Below are positions 19,654 to 27,364 of a stretch of 64,000 nucleotides of DNA, one piece after another (position 1 is the first letter of the stretch; each line of letters begins with the position of its first letter). Origin of the DNA: Paraferrimonas sedimenticola. GTDB lineage: Bacteria; Pseudomonadota; Gammaproteobacteria; Enterobacterales; Shewanellaceae. Under the pieces are notes generated by a model that was not told the DNA's origin, made no database searches, and worked only from the letters and a program-made list of their open reading frames with translations. The stretch spans positions 58,837 through 122,836 of the forward strand of contig NZ_NRIR01000010.1 of the NCBI RefSeq assembly GCF_002282855.1, read 5' to 3'. The position numbers were made by a program, and so were the translations under genes.

Positions 19654-21071
19654 GCGCACTAATTTCAGTAAAAGACTTGAGTATTCACGCCCAAAACGTC
19701 CAGCTTTTGCAAGCTTTAGATCTGGAGCTATTCCAAGACCAACCGCTGACGATTTTGGGCGAGACTGGTGCCGGTAAGAGTTTGCTAGCACAAGCCATTA
19801 TGGGGTTACTGCCCGAAGGTCTAACTCACACGGGCGAAGTGTGGGTTAAGGGACGCTCGCTCAATCAGTCGAGCGCAGAACAGTGGCAAGCCCTGTGGGG
19901 ACGAGAGTTGGTGATGTTGCCACAAGAGCCATGGCATGCCTTAGACCCTTTAATGCAATCTGGCACCCAAGTCGCCGAGGTTTACCAGACCCTACACGGC
20001 ATGGACTATCAGCAATCCAATCAACAAGCTTGGCAGGATCTTGAGCGAGTCGAACTGTCCAACGCCTACTTCAAACGCCCAGGCCAGTTGTCTGGTGGTA
20101 TGGCGCAACGTGTCGCCATAATGGCGGCCACAGTCGGTGGTGCCAACATAGTGCTCGCCGACGAGCCAACCAAAGGGCTGGACAGCCGTCGTCGCGACGA
20201 TGTGGTGCGCCTGCTCAAAGCCAGAAGCCAAGGTGGCGGTTTACTGACCATTACCCACGATGTCAGTGTGGCGCGCCAATTGGGTGGCCGCATAATGGTG
20301 ATTAAACAAGGGGTGCTGGTTGAGCATGGCGATGCCAAAAGCGTATTAGAATCGCCGAAGTCAGATTACGCCAAATCGCTGATCGCTGCCGATCCGTACA
20401 ACTGGCCTGTTGCAGAGAAGGCTCAGGATTTGTCACCGCAACTCACGGTTTCCAACCTAAGCCTCAAGCGAGAAAATCAGCCGCTGTTTGAAGGCCTTAG
20501 TTTTGAACTGTCTACCGGTGAGGTGTTGGGCCTTATTGGTGAAAGTGGCTGTGGTAAAAGCAGTTTGGGCGATGCTCTGCTTGGGTTGTTGAAACCCTGT
20601 GCTGGCAAGATTGGCTACTTACAAGCGGGTGATAAAACCTCTCGCCTTAAGCTTTATCAAGATCCTCCAGCGGCCTTTAGTTCGGCTGTCACCCTTGGGC
20701 AATTGTTGGATGATCTCGTTGCTTTGCACCAACTAAATGCCAACGACATTGGACCGCTAATGGAGCGATTAAAGTTAAGCCCTAGCCTGCTTGAGCGCAC
20801 CAGTCAGCAAGTTTCGGGCGGTGAGCTGCAGCGATTCGCTATTTTGAGAACCATGCTGATGCAGCCCAAGTTCTTGTTTGCCGACGAGCCGACTTCGCGC
20901 TTAGACCCGATTACCGCAAAAGAGGTGACCGAGTTATTGGTAGAACTAGCAAGAGAACGCGGTTGCGCTCTGATACTGGTTACGCATAACCCCGAGCTTG
21001 TCTCCAAAACCTGTGACAAGGTCATCGACCTTACCCACTATTGTCCAACTAAATTTGCCAAGGTCGGCTAA
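19650..21071 (+). CDS. ABC importer ATPase with two fused nucleotide-binding domains
   Basis: A 473-residue protein with two complete ABC ATPase domains in tandem, replacing the separate NikD/NikE or DppD/DppF subunits. Domain 1: Walker A GETGAGKS, signature LSGGMAQR, Walker B VLADEPTKGLD. Domain 2: Walker A GESGCGKS, signature VSGGELQR, Walker B LFADEPTSRLD. It powers the importer encoded just upstream and overlaps the previous gene by ATGA. Fusions of this kind are known in peptide and glutathione importers, so they do not identify the substrate. Confidence 0.92.
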   Translation: MSALISVKDLSIHAQNVQLLQALDLELFQDQPLTILGETGAGKSLLAQAIMGLLPEGLTHTGEVWVKGRSLNQSSAEQWQALWGRELVMLPQEPWHALDPLMQSGTQVAEVYQTLHGMDYQQSNQQAWQDLERVELSNAYFKRPGQLSGGMAQRVAIMAATVGGANIVLADEPTKGLDSRRRDDVVRLLKARSQGGGLLTITHDVSVARQLGGRIMVIKQGVLVEHGDAKSVLESPKSDYAKSLIAADPYNWPVAEKAQDLSPQLTVSNLSLKRENQPLFEGLSFELSTGEVLGLIGESGCGKSSLGDALLGLLKPCAGKIGYLQAGDKTSRLKLYQDPPAAFSSAVTLGQLLDDLVALHQLNANDIGPLMERLKLSPSLLERTSQQVSGGELQRFAILRTMLMQPKFLFADEPTSRLDPITAKEVTELLVELARERGCALILVTHNPELVSKTCDKVIDLTHYCPTKFAKVG

Positions 21072-21081
21072 GGAGCTAAGC

Positions 21082-22029
21082 GTGTTATTTAAAAACTTAA
21101 CCGAACGCCAGTACCTGCTGCTCGCGGCTGCCGGTAATTTGCTGGTGGGTATTGTTGGTCTTGTAGTGGCGTTTGCCAGTGATTCTGAAGCTATTTTGTT
21201 AGACGGTTTATTCAATCTAACTTATTTCGTCAGTAGCTTGTTCGCTATCAAGATTGCCGCTTTGCTCGCTGCTGGCGACAACGACAAGTATCCCTTGGGA
21301 TACGGCTATTTTGAGCCTTTGATTAACGGCTTAAAAGGTGTGCTGGTGTTTGGAGTAGCCTTAATGGCTCTGTTCAGCTCGCTATTCGCCCTTTTTGATG
21401 GCGGTCGTGTAGTCGACCCTGAATTGGCTGTTGGTTATGGCGCTTTTGCGACACTCATTGGTTGGCTGGTTTTCGCTTTTACCCATGTGGGACATAAGTA
21501 CACCGACAGCCCTTTGGTAAAAACCGACAAAGAAAACTGGCTCATCAATGCACTGATCTCCAGTTGCGTTTTAGTGGCATTTGCCGGTATCCATTTACTG
21601 AACACTCTGGGTTTACCTGAGTATGCCCCATACGTTGACCCGGTTGTGGTACTGACTGTTGTGGTAATTTCGCTTCCCGTGCCATACAAGATGGCAAAGT
21701 ATGCGGTTTTGCAGCTGCTGAATCGAACCCCAGATGTGCATCTAGTAGACAGTGCAAAAACAGAGATCGTTGAAACTTTGGATGGGCTTGATGTTCAAGC
21801 TTTGTACGTTCGAGTCTTGCAACCCGGGCGCTCGCGGATGGTCATTGCTCAAGCGGTTGTCGCTCCAACAGCCGACTTATCGCTCGCTCAGCAAGATAAG
21901 TTGCGTTTAAACGCCTACCAAAAGCTCAACCAGGCGCATCCACACACGACTTTGGATCTGACCTTCACCTTTGATAGTGGTTGGGGTTTGCCTAAGTCGC
22001 AAGGTGGTTACTTCGGTCTAGCCAGTTAA
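21082..22029 (+). CDS. CDF-superfamily cation transporter with altered metal site
   Basis: A 315-residue protein started at a GTG with AAGGAG seven bases upstream, 10 bp after the ABC gene. Membrane segments and a C-terminal cytoplasmic domain match cation diffusion facilitators, which normally export Zn, Mn, Fe, Co or Ni. The transport site is unusual. The TM2 DxxxD pair reads DGLFN, and the TM5 HxxxD pair appears as NWLIN, so only one of four canonical ligands is left by visual alignment. It may move another ion or have a different role. Operon position after a nickel/peptide importer suggests metal balance. Confidence 0.8.
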   Translation: MLFKNLTERQYLLLAAAGNLLVGIVGLVVAFASDSEAILLDGLFNLTYFVSSLFAIKIAALLAAGDNDKYPLGYGYFEPLINGLKGVLVFGVALMALFSSLFALFDGGRVVDPELAVGYGAFATLIGWLVFAFTHVGHKYTDSPLVKTDKENWLINALISSCVLVAFAGIHLLNTLGLPEYAPYVDPVVVLTVVVISLPVPYKMAKYAVLQLLNRTPDVHLVDSAKTEIVETLDGLDVQALYVRVLQPGRSRMVIAQAVVAPTADLSLAQQDKLRLNAYQKLNQAHPHTTLDLTFTFDSGWGLPKSQGGYFGLAS

Positions 22030-22073
22030 ATTGACGAAGGGTCTCGGCGGTTTGCGCATGCCCCCACAAACAA

Positions 22074-22099
22074 AAAAAGCACCCATTCGGGTGCTTTTT
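22074..22099. terminator. Bidirectional terminator
   Basis: Stem AAAAAGCACCC/GGGTGCTTTTT with a four-base loop, between the convergent CDF gene and the outer-membrane protein gene. A- and T-runs on both sides let it serve both strands. Confidence 0.85.
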
Positions 22100-22117
22100 C
22101 AATTTGTAGCTCAAGCT

Positions 22118-22864
22118 CTAGAAGTAGATGGAGTACTTCAACCAGCCAACGGTGTCATCTTTTTGTTTTTGACCCAAGGTAACTGTTTTGTTGGCTACCG
22201 TGTGCTCAACTTTGACTTCAAGTGCTGACCATTCGTTCAACATATAGCCACCACCAAGTTCAATTTGCAGCGTGCCAGCGTCAAACTTGTCGCCTTCCAG
22301 TACTTCTTCACGCTTGTTGGTTGCGATGGTATAGCGCGGGTTCAAATACAACCAATGGCCTTCGTCAAAGGCATACATGGCAAAAAACGCCGGTTGGATG
22401 ATGCCTGTCTGATAGGTTTCACTGCCAGGGATCTTGTACTTATCCTGCTGAACACCGGCGTTTAACATAGGGAAAAACATGAAGTTGTCGGTGATTTGCA
22501 TCTTGTACATCAGACCAGCTACCGCTTGAGTGCTGTCGATATTTTGATTGTGAGTGCCAATCAAATCAACACTGGCACCTAGACCATCGTTCACGTAAAA
22601 GTAGCGGGCGCGATAGTTGATACCCTTGCTGCCGTCACCCTTCTTGGCATCCTTGTATTGGCTGGTCAGATCGGCCATTACAACGTTTTTGCCAGCACCG
22701 TAGATCAAGTTACCTTGAACCGCATTACTATTCGAAACAGACACACCAACGGATTTGTACACAGCAGTTGGATCGCCGTAGTTGATGTCTTCTTTCTTCT
22801 CTTCTGCAAGCGCATTTGCAGATAGCAAAGCCAAGCTAACGGCTGATGCTAGTTTCAATTTCAT
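22118..22864 (-). CDS. Small outer-membrane beta-barrel protein, function unknown
   Basis: A 248-residue protein with a signal peptide (ends NALA before EEKKEDI) and alternating-hydrophobicity strands up to a terminal aromatic residue (KYSIYF), the usual C-terminal signal of outer-membrane barrels. I do not recognise a specific family. It stands alone, after a bidirectional terminator and next to a LysR gene on the same strand. It could be a small-molecule channel or a structural barrel. Confidence 0.7.
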   Translation of the reverse strand: MKLKLASAVSLALLSANALAEEKKEDINYGDPTAVYKSVGVSVSNSNAVQGNLIYGAGKNVVMADLTSQYKDAKKGDGSKGINYRARYFYVNDGLGASVDLIGTHNQNIDSTQAVAGLMYKMQITDNFMFFPMLNAGVQQDKYKIPGSETYQTGIIQPAFFAMYAFDEGHWLYLNPRYTIATNKREEVLEGDKFDAGTLQIELGGGYMLNEWSALEVKVEHTVANKTVTLGQKQKDDTVGWLKYSIYF

Positions 22865-23013
22865 GGATGTTCCCCTGATAGGTCATTCCATGACGTTAAA
22901 ATCGGTGATTCCAGTTTCAGCCGAAGAGTTCGGCGGCACTATACAGCAACATTAGCATTGCCTTAAATCAGCGAGCGTTGGAATTTTCGAAAGGTCGTTT
23001 TACTTGCTGGGGA

Positions 23014-23892
23014 TTACACCATGGATGTTCGTACTACATCCAAAACTTCAAGGATTACAGGGTGTTCCTTATTGTCTCTACGCCAAATAAGACCGCACTC
23101 GACCGACTGGGACAACTCGTCATCAAGCGCAATCTCTACCATTATTCCCAACTCTAGTTCCGAGGCCACTAGGTCTCTGGGAATTCGCATCCAGAAATGT
23201 CCTGACAAGGTAAGTTTGTAAGCTGTGATAAACCCATTGACCCGCCAAGCTTTACTGCTGAGCCTGTCTTTGGCTAAGTCTTGCTTATAAGGCTCGGTAA
23301 ATGAGACCTGACGATGCAGAGTTAACTCGGACAAACTCACCGAACTTTGGCTAGCTAAAGGATGTTCGGGAGAGCAAACCGTTAACCACTGGGTTGGTTT
23401 TAGAGGTTGGAAGTCTATCTCTTCTGGTAACAACAGATGGCTGAAAACTAAACCGACCTGAGCTTGACCGTCAATCACGTTTTGCAGGGCTGAAGCAGAA
23501 CTTCCACTCCAGATATGAATATTGGTTTCTGGAAACTTCTCTATCAAGCGCTCGATTAAGGCTTTGTCATCGCCCAGTTGCACCTGAACTTCCCCAGCTA
23601 GAACAAACTCGCTAACCATGTTTGGGGTGAGACGGTTAGCAATCTCGCCAAAGTACTCAAAGCGCGACAGAATCAGTTTAGCTTCGTTTAACAACATCTC
23701 ACCGGCGCTGGTTAGCCGAGGCTCGCGTTGGCTTCTATCAAACAAAACGAGGTTTAAGTCGATTTCAAGGTTGGCAATGGTTTGACTAACGGTTGCCTGG
23801 GAGCGCTTCAACCGGCGTGCAGCTTCAGAAAAAGAGCCAGACTCAGCAGCGCAAACCAAAGTCTCTAGCTGTAATCTCGTCGGCGTATTCAT
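23014..23892 (-). CDS. LysR-family transcriptional regulator divergent from porin
   Basis: A 292-residue LysR-type regulator. The start at 23892 is chosen because AGGAGGAA lies just upstream; the longer frame would run through this ribosome site. The helix-turn-helix is GSFSEAARRLKRSQATVSQ. The effector domain has a HRQVSF motif at the position of TRQIL in the LysR trio at 4.7-7.6 kb, so it may be a more distant relative. It is divergent from the porin gene at 24003 with only ~110 bp between, which suggests that it controls that porin. Confidence 0.9.
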   Translation of the reverse strand: MNTPTRLQLETLVCAAESGSFSEAARRLKRSQATVSQTIANLEIDLNLVLFDRSQREPRLTSAGEMLLNEAKLILSRFEYFGEIANRLTPNMVSEFVLAGEVQVQLGDDKALIERLIEKFPETNIHIWSGSSASALQNVIDGQAQVGLVFSHLLLPEEIDFQPLKPTQWLTVCSPEHPLASQSSVSLSELTLHRQVSFTEPYKQDLAKDRLSSKAWRVNGFITAYKLTLSGHFWMRIPRDLVASELELGIMVEIALDDELSQSVECGLIWRRDNKEHPVILEVLDVVRTSMV

Positions 23893-24002
23893 CTTATTCC
23901 TCCTGCGCTTTTCCAAACTATAGGTTTTCTCTATAGGTATTTCATTACCCGCTAATGTTTAAGCCTCATACAATGGCGCCAATTTTTTCGAGGGCGAACG
24001 TG

Positions 24003-25184
24003 ATGAGATTGAAAACCCGTGGATTAGCGGCCCTAACCGCTATGGCGTTGCTATCAATACCCAGCGCTGCGACTTTTGCTAACGAGGCAAAAAAGGAGCT
24101 GAAAGAGAAAGGGATAGATCTCAGTATGAGCTACACCAACTTTGCCTACGACTGGCAAAGTGACAATGGCGCAAAGCCTAGCCAAAACGGCGGTCGTGGC
24201 GACATCAATGTCACTATTGATGGCAAAGCCATAGGCCTGTGGGATGGTTTCTCTGTCAACGTGAATCAGATCTTTTTGCACGGGCAGAACAACTTTAATC
24301 GCACCATGGGACAAAACGATGTGATCATGTCACCTGTGTTGGGCATGACCTTCCCTCGCGAAAATGAAACCTCTGCACACGTCACACAGCAATTTGGCAA
24401 GCGCGTTGCTGTGATGGCGGGTAAGTTCGATATGATCAAAATGGCGTCAGCCACGCCCCTAGTTGGCGGCGGCGGTCTATCGACTTTTTCAAATATGGCG
24501 ATTGCTGCGCCCATTAGTGGGATCGTATCACCGTTCAGTACAGGTGCAGTGTTAAGCGTTCAAGGTGACAAAGCCAGCTATACCTTTATGGTTTACGATC
24601 CACGCAACACTCAAAACAGCAATCGCGTGCTGGACCACACCTTTGAAGATGGCACCTCTGGCATGGCCAATATTCGCGTACCGGTAACAATTGGTGGCAA
24701 ACAGGGTTATCACAGCATCACGGCCAATGTCAGCGACTATAAAGGGAAAGATATTCGCGGCACTGGTGAGATGAAAAAACGTCGTTGGTATGCCGCCTAT
24801 GACGTCCAACAGTATCTCTTTCAAAATAAAGACGACCCATCGAAAGGCTGGGGCGTGTTTGGTCGAATCGCTCGCTCAGACGGTAACCCAACGCCAGTAC
24901 TTGGACACCTGATGGTAGGTATAGGTGGCAACAGTTTCATCAAAGGCCGCAGCGACGATTTATGGGGTGTGGCTCACGCCCACTACGAAATGAGCAAAGA
25001 CTTTAACTACAAGGTAACCGAGCCACGTAATTTGCTTCGTCCAGAGCAAGTGACTGAGGCGTATTACAATGTAGCGGTGTTGAGCTGGTTGCGAGTCACG
25101 GCAAACTTTCAGCACATTCGCCCAGCGTTTAACCTGCGCAAGCCAGATACTGTGATTGGTATTCGCACTCAGATTGTGTTTTAG
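24003..25184 (+). CDS. OprB-like carbohydrate-selective porin family protein
   Basis: About 393 residues from the ATG at 24003. A signal peptide ends near TFANEA, followed by a beta-barrel rich in aromatic and glycine residues and ending in RTQIVF. The C-terminal region (EAYYNVAVLSWLRVTANFQHIRPAF, then a closing strand) follows the pattern of OprB-type porins, which form outer-membrane channels for sugars and other small solutes. A longer frame starting at 23955 adds 16 residues that do not improve the signal peptide. It is probably controlled by the divergent LysR gene. Confidence 0.78.
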   Translation: MRLKTRGLAALTAMALLSIPSAATFANEAKKELKEKGIDLSMSYTNFAYDWQSDNGAKPSQNGGRGDINVTIDGKAIGLWDGFSVNVNQIFLHGQNNFNRTMGQNDVIMSPVLGMTFPRENETSAHVTQQFGKRVAVMAGKFDMIKMASATPLVGGGGLSTFSNMAIAAPISGIVSPFSTGAVLSVQGDKASYTFMVYDPRNTQNSNRVLDHTFEDGTSGMANIRVPVTIGGKQGYHSITANVSDYKGKDIRGTGEMKKRRWYAAYDVQQYLFQNKDDPSKGWGVFGRIARSDGNPTPVLGHLMVGIGGNSFIKGRSDDLWGVAHAHYEMSKDFNYKVTEPRNLLRPEQVTEAYYNVAVLSWLRVTANFQHIRPAFNLRKPDTVIGIRTQIVF

Positions 25185-25195
25185 CGCTAACAAAG

Positions 25196-25222
25196 CCCTC
25201 GACTGTGTTCGAGGGTTATTTG
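25196..25222 (+). terminator. Terminator after the porin gene
   Basis: Stem CCCTCGA/TCGAGGG (25196-25202 with 25209-25215) followed by a T-rich stretch, between convergent genes. Confidence 0.7.
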
Positions 25223-25230
25223 TATTCGGC

Positions 25231-26007
25231 CTACTGAAAATCCCAACTGAGGTTACTAACTAAGCGGCAAGCGTCACACTTGAATGCCAGAATATCAGCA
25301 ACGCTTTGCTCTAATCGCCAATCACCGCCACAGCTAGGACAAGGTCGATTCTGCTCTGACTCCTTGTCGCTACCACCAACTCGATACAGGTAGTAATAGG
25401 TGGGAATCCCGCTTCGCTCCTCGATAGCCTTGGCAAGGGTCTGCCCCATTACGCTTAATTGCGAATCGTGGTTACTGATTTCTTTAACGGCTTGGCGCTC
25501 AATAGTGCTGAGCTCTCCGTTCATTTGCAGCTCGTCTGCGGCACTCCAGGCCTGTTGCCAACGCAGTATTGGCTGGTAGTCGCCGGTTTCTAGTACGGGT
25601 AACTTATGCAACGGAATTGGCGCAAAATGCTCACCACAGCGCAAGGGCGAACAGGTGCTTAGAAACGAAGTGTAGAGTACCTGCCAATCGGGATTAGTGC
25701 AGGGATCGGCGTGATCTGAATGTAAATCGATACCGAGATTTTTGACTTGCGGGGTGAGTATGCCCGCATCATGTAGGCCTTGTAACGCCCGTTTAACCGG
25801 CTCGGATGCATTGTTGGCATGAAGGCTTTCGGGCAAGGGCGTCACCACTCGAGTGACAAAAACGCCCTGCTCCATTCTTGTGGGAAACTCGCGCCCAAGG
25901 ATCTGGCCGTTATATCTTAAAGCATCCAAATATTTACCTATGGCCAAATCCACTTCTTGGATCAAAGCGTCTCGATAGCATTCAAACTGTATGGTCGCGC
26001 AGTACAT
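25231..26007 (-). CDS. DUF2310-family zinc-ribbon protein
   Basis: A 258-residue cytoplasmic protein from the ATG at 26007; an upstream TTG would add five residues. The C-terminus carries a treble-type zinc ribbon: CPSCGG (near residue 220) and CDAC (near residue 246). It matches the pattern of the DUF2310 zinc-ribbon family found across gammaproteobacteria, whose role is unknown. It is divergent from the acyltransferase gene and convergent with the porin gene. Nothing in the context points to a function. Confidence 0.75.
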   Translation of the reverse strand: MYCATIQFECYRDALIQEVDLAIGKYLDALRYNGQILGREFPTRMEQGVFVTRVVTPLPESLHANNASEPVKRALQGLHDAGILTPQVKNLGIDLHSDHADPCTNPDWQVLYTSFLSTCSPLRCGEHFAPIPLHKLPVLETGDYQPILRWQQAWSAADELQMNGELSTIERQAVKEISNHDSQLSVMGQTLAKAIEERSGIPTYYYLYRVGGSDKESEQNRPCPSCGGDWRLEQSVADILAFKCDACRLVSNLSWDFQ

Positions 26008-26138
26008 AGACTCGTTTTTCAAAAGGCCGGTTGAACATTATCGCTCTTAGCCCCATGGATTTCCAAGCGATTGAAAGGAAAAGCAATGGTATCGGGTCTA
26101 AGTTAAGTACTCACCCTACGCCGATCAAAGGACTGACT

Positions 26139-27284
26139 ATGTCTGATGAGCTAAGCCAACGCATCGCAGTGACCCGTTTACTGATGATCCTAGGCTTAGT
26201 ACTGCTTCATTTTGGCGCTTTCCCCGGCACTGACATCAACCCTTTTAGAGGCGTCCAGAGCACCGATGGCTGGCAAATGCAGGCGCTTAATAGCAGTGTG
26301 CTCTACTGGTTTTTTGGGGCCGTGCCACTGCTCAGCATTGTGTCGGGTTATTTGTTTTTTTATCAGCAACCGCGACAGTTCCAGCGAAAACTGAAGAATC
26401 GTTTAACCAATCTGGTGCTGCCCAGTCTGGTTTGGATTGGATTGTGGCAGATTTTGATTAACACGGGTTACACGGTCAACCTAATTGACGATGGCGGTGG
26501 TTATTTAGCGAGAGCCCAAGGCGAGCTTCACATCACTTTGGCCGGCGCGCTCTGGAGTTTGTTTGACGGTCCAGCGCAACACGTGGCTCAGCAATTTTGG
26601 TTCATTCACGACCTTATTTACACCTTACTGCTAAGCCCCCTTCTGTACTGGTGCATAAAACGAGTCCCCAAACTGTTCTTAGTGGCCTTGGGTGCTGCTT
26701 GGTTAACTGGTATCGATGTGCCCATCTTTTACCGACTAGACGTACTCTTGTTCTTCAGTTTAGGGACCGCATTAGCGCTGCATAAAGGCGGTCAGCAGAA
26801 ATTAGCCTGGTTTGTGTCAAAACCCGTGTTCATCCTTGCTGTATTGGTTACCTGGTTACTGATTTTGGCTAGAGTCTTCTACCCTCTGTTGATAGACAAG
26901 GCCATACCTTTTGAACACCAATGGGAGTGCATTATCCGCATGGGCGCTGTGATTGCTTTTTGTGGGCTGGTGGTGCGATTGCACCTATGTTCGGCAAAAC
27001 TCCACGGCGTTTTGGTGCACTTTTCAGGTTTGAGTTTTTTCATTTTTGCCAGTCATTATCCTTTACTCGAGCTGGTAAAAAGAAGTTGGCATAAATTGTT
27101 TTACGTCAATTCGAGTATCGAGCAACTGGCGGTCTACTTGTTGACGCCCGTCATTACACTTGGGCTGATTTACGGCTTTGCTTGGCTATTGCACAGCATC
27201 ACCCCAGGCCTGTTTAGGTTTCTCAACGGGCAACGCGCTTTTCCTATGCCCGTGATGCGCTTTGGGTTGAACCCCGCTAGATAA
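26139..27284 (+). CDS. Membrane acyltransferase, acyltransferase-3 family
   Basis: A 381-residue protein from the ATG at 26139 with AAAGGA upstream. About ten membrane segments and the family pattern of an N-terminal RIAVTRLLMILGLVLLHFG, where the histidine corresponds to the conserved catalytic-region residue, place it in the OafA/NodX-type acyltransferase-3 family. Members move acetyl or other acyl groups onto sugars or small molecules at the inner membrane. It has no SGNH domain, unlike the acyltransferase at 50578. It stands alone and its acceptor is unknown. Confidence 0.82.
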   Translation: MSDELSQRIAVTRLLMILGLVLLHFGAFPGTDINPFRGVQSTDGWQMQALNSSVLYWFFGAVPLLSIVSGYLFFYQQPRQFQRKLKNRLTNLVLPSLVWIGLWQILINTGYTVNLIDDGGGYLARAQGELHITLAGALWSLFDGPAQHVAQQFWFIHDLIYTLLLSPLLYWCIKRVPKLFLVALGAAWLTGIDVPIFYRLDVLLFFSLGTALALHKGGQQKLAWFVSKPVFILAVLVTWLLILARVFYPLLIDKAIPFEHQWECIIRMGAVIAFCGLVVRLHLCSAKLHGVLVHFSGLSFFIFASHYPLLELVKRSWHKLFYVNSSIEQLAVYLLTPVITLGLIYGFAWLLHSITPGLFRFLNGQRAFPMPVMRFGLNPAR

Positions 27285-27364
27285 TTCAATAAGTTAGTTT
27301 GAAAGTGCATTTTTTAAGCTAGGCTTACACAAGTGGCTCAGCGAGGACGTAAAGAAGCATAACA

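Noticed and set aside
23893..23916. Longer start for the LysR gene at 23014
   Set aside because: The extra eight codons run through a strong AGGAGGAA ribosome site that clearly serves the internal ATG.
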